Below are positions 14,428 to 20,630 of a stretch of DNA of 24,871 bases, in pieces. The notes beneath the pieces are model-generated. The model saw only the letters and a list, made by a program, of their open reading frames with translations, did no database searches and had not been told where the DNA came from. Source of the DNA: a virus. The stretch lies in IMG/VR virus record IMGVR_UViG_3300003702_000123, positions 1 to 24,871 of that record; one strand, written 5' to 3'. Each line of letters opens with the position of its first letter. Positions within the stretch are counted from its first letter, which is position 1. A program made the position numbers and the translations under genes.

Positions 14428-15459
14428 ATGTCATACATTGATTCAAAATATCTTAATATTCTTAGTCCTCAACTTTTGAAGTTTCAAAAGAAAGGGGATT
14501 TTTTATGGAATTTTCGTTGTCCTTATTGTGGAGATTCACAGAAATCTCGTTCTAAGGCAAGAGGATATGTTTATCGTAAGAAAAACGATTTATTTTATAA
14601 ATGTCATAATTGTGGTATGGGTACTACTCTTGGTAATTTAATAAAGTATATTGACTCTAAAATTCATAAAGACTATATAATGGAGAGATATAGAAGTGGG
14701 GTTAAAACCAATAACCCAGAGCCGGAGTTTAAATTTAAATTTGATGTTCCAATTTTTCGTAAAAAGGGTATTTTTGAAAATCTCAAATCTATATCAGATT
14801 TATCTAAAGACCATCCCGCCAGAAGAATTATTGGCGAGAGACTTATACCATCAAAGTCATTCTCCGATTTATATTTATGTGAGTCATTTTATAAATTCAC
14901 GAATTCATTAATACCAAATAAATTTCCTTCCTTGGATGGAGATCACCCAAGATTATTGATACCATTTAGGAATGAAGAAGGAGAAATATTTGCATATCAA
15001 GGAAGAGCTTTTGGAAAGGAGCAACCCAAATATTTAACTATCAAACTTAATCAGGATAAAGATAAAATTTATGGTCTTGATAAAATTGATATTAAAAAAC
15101 ATATCTATATTGTTGAAGGTCCACTTGACAGTTTATTTTTAGATAATTGTATTGCAGTAGGTGGAGCAGATTTTAGAAAACCTTTAATGATAAAAGAAAA
15201 ATGTATTCAGAATGAAGAATTTACAATAATTTTTGATAATGAACCTAGAAATAGAGAAATTGTTAAACACATTAAGAAAACTATAGATCAAGGTTGTAGA
15301 ATTGTATTATGGCCGGAATCAGTAAAAGAAAAAGATATTAATGATATGATTTTATCAGGAATGTCTAAAGAGAATATAAAAACAATAATTAAAGAAAATA
15401 CCTTTACTGGTATTGAAGCTAAATTAAAATTTATAGAATGGAAAAAAATAAATGCCTAA
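14428..15459 (+). CDS. DNA primase, T4 gp61-like
   Basis: 343 residues. An N-terminal zinc ribbon has C31-x2-C34 and C59-x2-C62 (C-P-Y-C-G-D, C-H-N-C-G). A TOPRIM domain follows with I-V-E-G-P-L-D-S, whose glutamate is E230, and F-D-N-E with D270. The order, size and motif wording match the primase of T4-like phages, which makes RNA primers for lagging-strand synthesis together with a gp41-type helicase (not in this window). It overlaps the reductase gene by eight bases. No ribosome site precedes ATG; see the promoter entry. Confidence 0.85.
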   Translation: MSYIDSKYLNILSPQLLKFQKKGDFLWNFRCPYCGDSQKSRSKARGYVYRKKNDLFYKCHNCGMGTTLGNLIKYIDSKIHKDYIMERYRSGVKTNNPEPEFKFKFDVPIFRKKGIFENLKSISDLSKDHPARRIIGERLIPSKSFSDLYLCESFYKFTNSLIPNKFPSLDGDHPRLLIPFRNEEGEIFAYQGRAFGKEQPKYLTIKLNQDKDKIYGLDKIDIKKHIYIVEGPLDSLFLDNCIAVGGADFRKPLMIKEKCIQNEEFTIIFDNEPRNREIVKHIKKTIDQGCRIVLWPESVKEKDINDMILSGMSKENIKTIIKENTFTGIEAKLKFIEWKKINA

Positions 15460-16954
15460 CAACTATTTACCCACATCATATCAAGAATTTATTTATCTGT
15501 CTAGATATTCACGATGGTTGCCAGAAAAAGAACGTAGAGAAACGTGGGACGAAACAATTGCAAGGTATTTTAATTTTTTTACTGAACATCTAAATGAAAC
15601 ACACAAATATAAATTGAGTAAATCTTTAAGGACTGAATTAGAAGAAGCAATATTATCACAAAAAGTTATGCCTTCTATGCGTTGTTTGATGACTGCTGGT
15701 GAAGCTCTTAAACGTGAAAATATTGCAGGGTATAATTGTTCTTATGTAGCAGTTGACAAACCAAGTGCTTTTGATGAAATTCTTTATGTTTTAATGAATG
15801 GTACTGGTGTAGGATTTAGTGTAGAAAGACAATTTGTTTCTCAACTTCCAACAATAGCAGATGAATTTCATCAAACAGATACAACAATTGTTGTTGCTGA
15901 CAGTAAACTTGGTTGGGCAAAAGCAATGAAAGAACTTGTGGGTATGTTGTATGTTGGACAGATTCCTCGTTGGGATTTATCTAAGGTTCGTCCTGCTGGG
16001 GCAATACTTAAAACTTTTGGTGGTAGAGCATCAGGTCCAGAACCTTTAGAGAGTCTATTTAATTTTTCAGTAACTATATTTCAAAATGCAGCTGGTCGTA
16101 AATTATCTTCTATAGAAACACATGACATTATATGTAAGATCGCAGAGATTGTAGTTGTCGGCGGTGTTCGTAGGTCTGCGTTGATTAGTTTATCAAATTT
16201 ATCTGATGATCGTATGAGGGCTGCTAAAAGTGGTCAATGGTGGAATGAACAAGGTCAACGTGCCCTTGCAAATAATTCTGCATGTTATCAAGAAAAACCA
16301 GAGATGGGAATTTTTATGGATGAGTGGAAATCTCTTTATGATTCTAAGTCTGGTGAAAGAGGAATATTTAATAGAATCTCCGCACAAAAGCAAGCTGAAA
16401 AAAATGGTAGAAGAGAATCAGAACATCTATTTGGGACCAATCCCTGTTCAGAAATTATATTACGAAATAGAGAATTCTGCAATTTATCAGAGGTTGTTAT
16501 AAGACCAACTGATACAAAGGAGTCTCTTTTGGAGAAAGTACGACTTGCAACGATTCTGGGCACATTTCAATCTACATTGGTAAACTTTAAATATGTATCT
16601 TCTTTGTGGAAAAAGAATTGTGAAGAAGAGCGTTTACTTGGTGTATCACTTACTGGCATTATGGATTGTAAATTGACAAACGGTAAAAGTGCTGGTCTTG
16701 AAAAGTTATTAGATGAGTTGCGTGAACAAGCTATTAAGACAAATGAAGAGTTTGCAAAAAAGATAGGTATTAATAAAAGTGTCGCTATAACGTGCGTGAA
16801 ACCGTCAGGAACGGTCAGTCAGTTAGTTAATGCTGCATCTGGTATTCATGCTCGTCATAATCCTTACTATGTAAGAACAATTCGTGGTGATAAGAAAGAC
16901 CCTCTTACAAGAATGATGATCCAAGTCATACATCTGTTTTTTCTTTTCCCATGA
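15452..16954 (+). CDS. Adenosylcobalamin-dependent (class II) ribonucleotide reductase, N-terminal part, frameshifted
   Basis: Residues 1-489 belong to the monomeric B12-dependent reductase family (RTPR type), which makes deoxyribonucleotides without oxygen-dependent cofactors. Seen: N-C-S-Y (C96, equivalent of C119 of the Lactobacillus enzyme), G-T-G-V-G-F-S-V-E (117-125), N-P-C-S-E (330-334; thiyl C332 and E334), C343 exactly 11 residues after C332 as in the family, and P-S-G-T-V-S-Q (451-457). After D-P-L-T-R-M-M the frame runs into a false 11-residue tail. The rest of the enzyme follows in the -1 frame at 16951-17331. Compared with relatives I remember, about a dozen residues also seem absent at the break, so it may be a short deletion rather than one missing base. 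It overlaps the primase end by eight bases. Confidence 0.85.
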   Translation: MPNNYLPTSYQEFIYLSRYSRWLPEKERRETWDETIARYFNFFTEHLNETHKYKLSKSLRTELEEAILSQKVMPSMRCLMTAGEALKRENIAGYNCSYVAVDKPSAFDEILYVLMNGTGVGFSVERQFVSQLPTIADEFHQTDTTIVVADSKLGWAKAMKELVGMLYVGQIPRWDLSKVRPAGAILKTFGGRASGPEPLESLFNFSVTIFQNAAGRKLSSIETHDIICKIAEIVVVGGVRRSALISLSNLSDDRMRAAKSGQWWNEQGQRALANNSACYQEKPEMGIFMDEWKSLYDSKSGERGIFNRISAQKQAEKNGRRESEHLFGTNPCSEIILRNREFCNLSEVVIRPTDTKESLLEKVRLATILGTFQSTLVNFKYVSSLWKKNCEEERLLGVSLTGIMDCKLTNGKSAGLEKLLDELREQAIKTNEEFAKKIGINKSVAITCVKPSGTVSQLVNAASGIHARHNPYYVRTIRGDKKDPLTRMMIQVIHLFFLFP

Positions 16955-17331
16955 AAGTAGATCAGGGAGCTGTTTTTCGTGCAGATATGACTGCACTTGA
17001 ACAATTGGAACTTTGGTTAATTTATCAGAAACATTGGTGTGAACATAAACCTTCTGTTACTATTTCTGTAAAAGAAGATGAATGGTTGGAAGTTGGTGCT
17101 TGGGTTTATAAACATTTTGATTATATGTGTGGTGTAAGTTTTCTACCATTTTCAGAACATACATATAAACAAGCGCCATATCAGGATTGCAAGAAGGAAG
17201 AGTATGAAATTCTCCTTAATAAAATGCCAAAGAATATAGAGTGGGATAAATTAATAAAATATGAGAAAACTGATATGACTATCGGTGTTCAAGAATTAGC
17301 TTGTGCTTCTGGATTCTGTGAGATACAATGA
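16917..17331 (+). CDS. Class II ribonucleotide reductase, C-terminal part
   Basis: In-frame coding sense begins at AAT 16917 (N-D-D-P-S-H-T-S-V-F-S-F-P-M), while the first ATG is at 16951. This portion holds F-S-F-P-M-K-V, the E-H-K-P-S-V-T-I-S-V strand, and the C-terminal redox pair in C-A-S-G-F-C with the five-residue spacing of the family. The pair re-reduces the active site. With the N-terminal part all catalytic cysteines are present, so only the junction is damaged. If translated separately from ATG 16951 this piece would lack a full fold. The stop overlaps the next start (ATGA). Confidence 0.75.
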
Positions 17332-17492
17332 AATTAATCGTATGTGGATCATGCGATGCAGAATTTTCTGTACGACATTTTATGGATGAAATATATTTTG
17401 AGATATTGTGTTGTCCTTTTTGTGGAGCAGGACTATCTAACAATTTAGAAGATTTAGAAGATGCGATAGAAGATTGGGATGAAAACGAGTAG
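17328..17492 (+). CDS. Small zinc-ribbon protein (54 aa)
   Basis: C6-x2-C9 (V-C-G-S-C-D) and C29-x2-C32 (C-P-F-C-G-A) form a classic two-knuckle zinc ribbon, followed by an acidic helix (E-D-L-E-D-A-I-E-D-W-D). It begins within the reductase stop (ATGA) and overlaps the nuclease gene by 14 bases, so it is co-translated with nucleotide and DNA metabolism genes. Function unknown. Confidence 0.65.
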   Translation: MKLIVCGSCDAEFSVRHFMDEIYFEILCCPFCGAGLSNNLEDLEDAIEDWDENE

Positions 17493-17817
17493 TGCAAAGG
17501 CTAAGGGTAGAAGATTACAACAATGGTTTCGTGATATCCTTATAGAAAAATTAGAAGTACATCCAGAAGATATAGAAAGTCGTTCTATGGGAGCGGGTGG
17601 TGAAGATTTGATCATGGCTCGTGCAGCTAGAAAAAAGTTTCCTTATTCTATAGAGTGCAAAAATCAAGAGAGTGTTAACGTCTGGAAAGCATACGAACAA
17701 GCAGAAGAAAATTCTGGTGATTATGAACCAATTGTGGTTCTGAAACGCAATAACGCAAAACCCCTTGTTTTGGTTGATGCAGAATATTTTGTGAAATTAC
17801 ATGATGATAAACTTTGA
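17479..17817 (+). CDS. PD-(D/E)XK-type nuclease, resolvase-like
   Basis: 112 residues. A basic helical start (K-A-K-G-R-R-L-Q-Q-W-F-R-D) is followed by R-S-M-G-A-G-G-E-D-L (D43), then I-E-C-K-N-Q (E59 and K61). The pattern G-E-D ... E-x-K is the metal-binding core of the PD-(D/E)XK superfamily, and the size fits small Holliday-junction or Vsr-like nucleases of marine phages. Role in recombination, replication-fork or host-DNA processing is inferred. It overlaps both neighbours (14 and 17 bases). Confidence 0.75.
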   Translation: MKTSSAKAKGRRLQQWFRDILIEKLEVHPEDIESRSMGAGGEDLIMARAARKKFPYSIECKNQESVNVWKAYEQAEENSGDYEPIVVLKRNNAKPLVLVDAEYFVKLHDDKL

Positions 17818-18469
17818 ATTTATAGATAGACAGAAACTTTATGATTCTTTAAAAATTAATGAAGACATTAAAGTTAAAAAAATAAATTATGGAGATTTTT
17901 CATACCTATGTGTTGAAAATTTTCTCAAGACTCCAGAAAAAGCTATAGAACTTTTATCAAAATATCCCGCTATAGATGGTGGAGTATATACGCCAGGAGC
18001 AAGACAAAATCTAACACCTATGGATTTAGTTCCTATTTTACAGGCATATAAAACAATAATGGCAACTGTTGGTGTAGAAATTGATCCAACACATTTTATA
18101 ACATCATCTAACATTGTATGGAAAGACGTTAAGGTATGGAAAAATTCTTGGATGCCACATACAGATTTTGATTTAGTTTGTAATTTGTGGTTATGTAATT
18201 ATGAAGGTGGAACTGCAATTTACAAATATAGAGGATTTCTTAATCAAAAAGATATAACACCCAAACCGCAAGGACACGATGAAAACAATCTTGTTCCTTG
18301 GCAAAATTTTGAAGGTGATGATGATTGGGAATTGTATTATATTATTCCTTCAGAATTTAATACAGTTGCAATATATGACGGAACAAATTTTCATGGCACA
18401 TATGCCAATTTTAATGAAGAATATCGTTATTCATTAATATCATTTTATCATTCAAACAGGAAATTTTAA
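17801..18469 (+). CDS. 2-oxoglutarate/Fe(II) oxygenase-like protein (DUF6445-like)
   Basis: 222 residues. P-H-T-D-F-D (H120, D122) and N-F-H-G-T-Y (H198) supply an H-x-D...H iron triad, with an Arg in E-Y-R-Y-S-L-I-S-F (R209) placed for 2-oxoglutarate. G-G-T-A-I-Y and the beta-rich body between them match the jelly-roll fold. I recall DUF6445 proteins with this layout in marine bacteria and phages; the substrate is unknown. ATG 17801 lies inside the nuclease gene; ATG 17804 is an equally good alternative. It is the last gene of the primase transcription unit. Confidence 0.65.
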   Translation: MMINFEFIDRQKLYDSLKINEDIKVKKINYGDFSYLCVENFLKTPEKAIELLSKYPAIDGGVYTPGARQNLTPMDLVPILQAYKTIMATVGVEIDPTHFITSSNIVWKDVKVWKNSWMPHTDFDLVCNLWLCNYEGGTAIYKYRGFLNQKDITPKPQGHDENNLVPWQNFEGDDDWELYYIIPSEFNTVAIYDGTNFHGTYANFNEEYRYSLISFYHSNRKF

Positions 18470-18515
18470 TGATAAATTGGATTAATGGTATTAAACTCCA
18501 CCGTAACTGATATAT

Positions 18516-18523
18516 TATAAATA
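18516..18523 (+). promoter_or_regulatory. T4-type late promoter TATAAATA
   Basis: A perfect late box in the 102-base gap after the oxygenase gene, 48 bases before ATG 18572. It drives the tandem membrane proteins. Confidence 0.75.
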
Positions 18524-18531
18524 GTTTTACT

Positions 18532-18555
18532 ATTCGAGATTATAAAATCCCGAAT
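18532..18555 (+). promoter_or_regulatory. 5'-leader hairpin before the ribosome site
   Basis: ATTCG (18532-18536) pairs with CGAAT (18551-18555) and GAT (18538-18540) with ATC (18547-18549), around one mismatch and a TATAAA loop. A competing stem, GAGATT (18536-18541) with AATCTC (18553-18558), is also possible. The hairpin would lie at the very 5' end of the late transcript and stop four to seven bases before the TTGGAG ribosome site (18560-18565), so it may stabilise the message or tune translation. Confidence 0.45.
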
Positions 18556-18571
18556 CTCTTTGGAGTTGCTG

Positions 18572-18850
18572 ATGGAAGCACTTAAATTAATTGCTGACCT
18601 AGGCTTTTCCATCGCAGCTGCTCTTGCTGGCGGATTCTTTATTGTTCTACTTTTAAAATATATTCTTGATTCAATTGTCAGTAAGACCGTGTATCTTAAC
18701 AATATGATTTCTTCTTTGGATAATAGAGTTAAAACTATTAATAATGAAATAGTGAGACTTGATGCTCTTGTATGTCATGCTTTAGAAATTAGACCTGATA
18801 CTCGTAGAATATCTGCTGCAGATGGAAAAGAAGATGCTAGAAAAGATTAA
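18572..18850 (+). CDS. Membrane protein with coiled coil, tandem copy 1 (92 aa)
   Basis: A hydrophobic segment (about residues 11-32, with A-A-A-L-A-G-G-F-F-I-V-L-L-L) is followed by a charged coiled coil containing L-D-N-R-V-K-T-I-N-N-E-I-V-R-L-D and an Ala/Asp/Lys-rich tail. ATG 18572 is chosen because TTGGAG (18560-18565) fits it and no site precedes TTG 18560. The next gene encodes a protein of the same plan, so the two are probably paralogs. Late expression is indicated by the promoter at 18516. A holin/antiholin-like pair or inner-membrane virion entry factors are options; none is shown. Confidence 0.65.
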   Translation: MEALKLIADLGFSIAAALAGGFFIVLLLKYILDSIVSKTVYLNNMISSLDNRVKTINNEIVRLDALVCHALEIRPDTRRISAADGKEDARKD

Positions 18851-18852
18851 TA

Positions 18853-19101
18853 ATGAGTAGCATTGTAGATATAGTTAATCAATATGGTGTACCCACAGTT
18901 GCTGCTATGGGTATGGCATATTTTATCTATTATATTTGGAAATTTGTTACAGTAAAAATACTTCCAAGTTTAAGTAAAGCCATTGGTACATTGATAAAAT
19001 TAATAGATAGGGTGAGAATGTTAGATAATGATATGATCAGACTAGATCAAAAAATTAATACTATAATAGAAATTCATGAAAAACAAAAACGAAAAAAATA
19101 A
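18853..19101 (+). CDS. Membrane protein with coiled coil, tandem copy 2 (82 aa)
   Basis: The same architecture as the preceding gene: a hydrophobic segment (about 12-34, A-A-M-G-M-A-Y-F-I-Y-Y-I-W), then a helix with L-I-D-R-V-R-M-L-D-N-D-M-I-R-L-D that aligns with the coiled coil of copy 1, and a basic end (K-Q-K-R-K-K). It starts two bases after the previous stop, with no separate ribosome site, so it is translationally coupled. Confidence 0.65.
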   Translation: MSSIVDIVNQYGVPTVAAMGMAYFIYYIWKFVTVKILPSLSKAIGTLIKLIDRVRMLDNDMIRLDQKINTIIEIHEKQKRKK

Positions 19102-19109
19102 TATAACAC

Positions 19110-19138
19110 TTGACAAACCCTTCTTTTTGTTGTATAGT
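19110..19138 (+). promoter_or_regulatory. Sigma70-type early promoter
   Basis: TTGACA (19110-19115), 17-bp spacer, TATAGT (19133-19138), followed by ATATAATATGA. An almost identical arrangement occurs exactly 300 bases downstream. The expected start of transcription is about 19145, next to an ATG at 19146 that opens an eight-codon reading frame. Confidence 0.8.
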
Positions 19139-19145
19139 ATATAAT

Positions 19146-19172
19146 ATGACAAACAACATGGATAAATATTAA
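19146..19172 (+). other. Possible eight-codon leader reading frame
   Basis: ATG 19146 encodes M-T-N-N-M-D-K-Y and stops one base before ATG 19174. It would begin at the 5' end of the transcript from the 19110 promoter, in the position where the downstream bS21 gene has its start. It could load ribosomes onto the next gene by coupling. Support is positional only. Confidence 0.3.
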
Positions 19173-19173
19173 T

Positions 19174-19413
19174 ATGGATATGATTTTACATACAACACTG
19201 GCGTTGGGATGCATCTTCGGTTCTTACTATCTTGGGAGAATTTTAGCTGCAAAAGAATGTATTGATCCTATTGCAACAAAACTTTTAGAAAAACTTGAAA
19301 ATGATGGATTTATTCACACCGTCACTGATAAGGATGGTGATAAAGAACTTATTCCTGTTTCTGAATTGATCGCTGAAGCGTTGCGAGAAACAAAATCTCA
19401 AAATATTACTTGA
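19174..19413 (+). CDS. Conserved membrane-anchored protein (79 aa)
   Basis: An N-terminal membrane segment (about 4-24, H-T-T-L-A-L-G-C-I-F-G-S-Y-Y-L-G-R) precedes a small acidic cytoplasmic domain (K-L-L-E-K-L-E-N-D-G-F, then V-S-E-L-I-A-E-A-L). I recall a family of this form (M-D-M-x-L-H-T start) in marine T4-like phages, function unknown. No ribosome site is seen; translation may depend on the short leader frame just upstream. The end overlaps the -35 box of the next promoter. Confidence 0.65.
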   Translation: MDMILHTTLALGCIFGSYYLGRILAAKECIDPIATKLLEKLENDGFIHTVTDKDGDKELIPVSELIAEALRETKSQNIT

Positions 19414-19438
19414 CAAAGTTTCTTCAGTCTGATATAAT
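19410..19438 (+). promoter_or_regulatory. Sigma70-type early promoter for bS21
   Basis: TTGACA (19410-19415), 17-bp spacer, TATAAT (19433-19438): consensus in both boxes and spacing. The expected start of transcription is at or within a base or two of ATG 19446, so the bS21 message should be leaderless. Confidence 0.85.
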
Positions 19439-19445
19439 ATATAAT

Positions 19446-19682
19446 ATGATGAAAAATGAAAATAACTTTTTTACTGGGTTGAAAGTCGAAGTCCGTAATA
19501 ATAATGTGGACCAAGCAATACGAATTCTCAAGAAAAAATTGCAACAAGATGGATTGTTCAATGAATTAAGAGAACGAGAACATTATGTATCAAAAGGCGA
19601 AAAACGCAGACACGCTAAAGCTGCAGCAATTCGTAGATATAAAAAAGAACAACAAAAACGTATGGAAGAATTGGATTTCTAA
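19446..19682 (+). CDS. rpsU: Ribosomal protein bS21, phage-encoded
   Basis: 78 residues. L-K-V-E-V-R-N-N-N-V-D-Q-A-I-R-I-L-K-K-K (residues 12-31) is the hallmark of bS21, followed by G-L-F-N-E-L-R-E-R-E, S-K-G-E-K-R-R and the basic end A-A-A-I-R-R-Y-K-K. bS21 sits on the 30S platform near the mRNA exit and the anti-Shine-Dalgarno helix and affects start-site choice. Phage copies are known from marine viruses, where they probably replace host bS21 and bias ribosomes to phage messages. ATG 19446 or 19449 may start; no ribosome site is visible upstream, which fits a leaderless message. The stop overlaps the next start by one base. Confidence 0.88.
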   Translation: MMKNENNFFTGLKVEVRNNNVDQAIRILKKKLQQDGLFNELREREHYVSKGEKRRHAKAAAIRRYKKEQQKRMEELDF

Positions 19683-20263
19683 TGGTAAAACGTAAAATTA
19701 TATCTGAAACTGATAATAGTAATTGGCAAGCACCTAAGAAACGCAAACCACGCAAACCTATGAGTGAGGAACAGCGTGCTGCAGCTGCAACACGTTTGGA
19801 AAAAGTGAGGGAAAAACGTAAAGCTAAAAATCCTGATTATGGTTTGAGTGGCGTTCATGAAAGTATTCGTGATTTGCCGGATGAACATCCAGTTGCTCCT
19901 AAAAAAGTTAAACAATGGATTAATACACAAAAAGAACTTGCGGCCTCTGAACGTAGTGCTGTAAGACAAAAGATAAAAGGTGCTCTTGCAAAACAATTAT
20001 ATCATGAAGGATATATAAAACATATGCAAACGTATCTTAGAACTGGTGATTGGATTGATATTTTTTATGGAGAACATCAACAAAATAAAATTCGTTGGAG
20101 TTGTTATTCTTTAGCATATGATGAGGATGGTGATCCAAAAAGAAATGTAGGAGTTTTTTATCCAGATATGGGCTGCGTATATACACAAGAAATGTTTAAT
20201 GAAAGTAAAGGTATTTTTAATGACCGACCAAGAAAACAAAGAACCAAGCGCAGAAATAATTGA
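19682..20263 (+). CDS. Conserved basic phage protein (193 aa)
   Basis: Residues 18-50 are strongly basic with K-P-R-K-P-M-S-E-E-Q-R-A-A-A-A, a motif I recall from a conserved family of marine T4-like phages. Residues 90-130 are helical. Residues 125-175 look like a compact domain (W-I-D-I-F-Y-G, W-S-C-Y-S-L-A-Y, V-G-V-F-Y-P-D-M-G-C). The end is Arg/Lys-rich. Nucleic-acid or ribosome binding would suit the charge and the bS21 neighbour, but is inference. It is transcribed with bS21 and overlaps the next gene by 44 bases. Confidence 0.65.
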   Translation: MVKRKIISETDNSNWQAPKKRKPRKPMSEEQRAAAATRLEKVREKRKAKNPDYGLSGVHESIRDLPDEHPVAPKKVKQWINTQKELAASERSAVRQKIKGALAKQLYHEGYIKHMQTYLRTGDWIDIFYGEHQQNKIRWSCYSLAYDEDGDPKRNVGVFYPDMGCVYTQEMFNESKGIFNDRPRKQRTKRRNN

Positions 20264-20630
20264 GGGTCCGTGGTCAAAAACAAAAAGAAAAGTTCAACTT
20301 CCTGACCCAGATGCACTTGAACTTCAAGAAAATATAGCCTTTGCTGAAGAATTGACGCGAACTGTTATTGTTCAAATGATTCATACTCTAGGTGAAAATA
20401 AACTTGATGTTGGTGAAAAAGATTTTATTCGTGATGTAGGACTTTTAATTGAATTTGTAAAAGGAACTATATATAGAAGTATGGGACTTCCTCATCTAAC
20501 GCAAAAAATATTTGAAAGTTTTGTAGAAGTTACAGTTGATCCTGACAATAATATTCATAGTGAAGTTGATTTAGAGTTATTAATGAAATTTTTTAAATTA
20601 TGCAAAGAAAATAATAATGACGGAGGATGA
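20220..20630 (+). CDS. Conserved marine-phage protein of unknown function (136 aa)
   Basis: Starts M-T-D-Q-E-N. E-I-I-E-G-P-W-S-K and K-R-K-V-Q-L-P-D-P-D-A lead into a helical body with I-V-Q-M-I-H-T-L-G-E-N-K-L-D-V and F-I-R-D-V-G-L-L-I-E-F-V-K-G-T-I-Y-R. I recall this family as conserved and uncharacterised in cyanophages and pelagiphages. ATG 20220 is preferred to ATG 20199 because AAAGG precedes it (20206-20210) and the N-terminus then matches the remembered family. It overlaps the next start by 14 bases. Confidence 0.7.
   Translation: MTDQENKEPSAEIIEGPWSKTKRKVQLPDPDALELQENIAFAEELTRTVIVQMIHTLGENKLDVGEKDFIRDVGLLIEFVKGTIYRSMGLPHLTQKIFESFVEVTVDPDNNIHSEVDLELLMKFFKLCKENNNDGG

Noticed and set aside
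16940-16958. Programmed -1 frameshift at the T6 run in the reductase (CTGTTTTTTCTTTTCCC)
   Set aside because: The -1 frame already encodes family-like sequence (D-P-S-H-T-S-V-F-S-F-P) upstream of the T run, so the frame was lost before it; the heptamer also does not fit X-XXY-YYZ in the incoming frame.
19161-19168. GATAAATA as a late promoter for the 19174 gene
   Set aside because: It differs from TATAAATA and sits five bases before the start codon, too close; a consensus early promoter is already present upstream.
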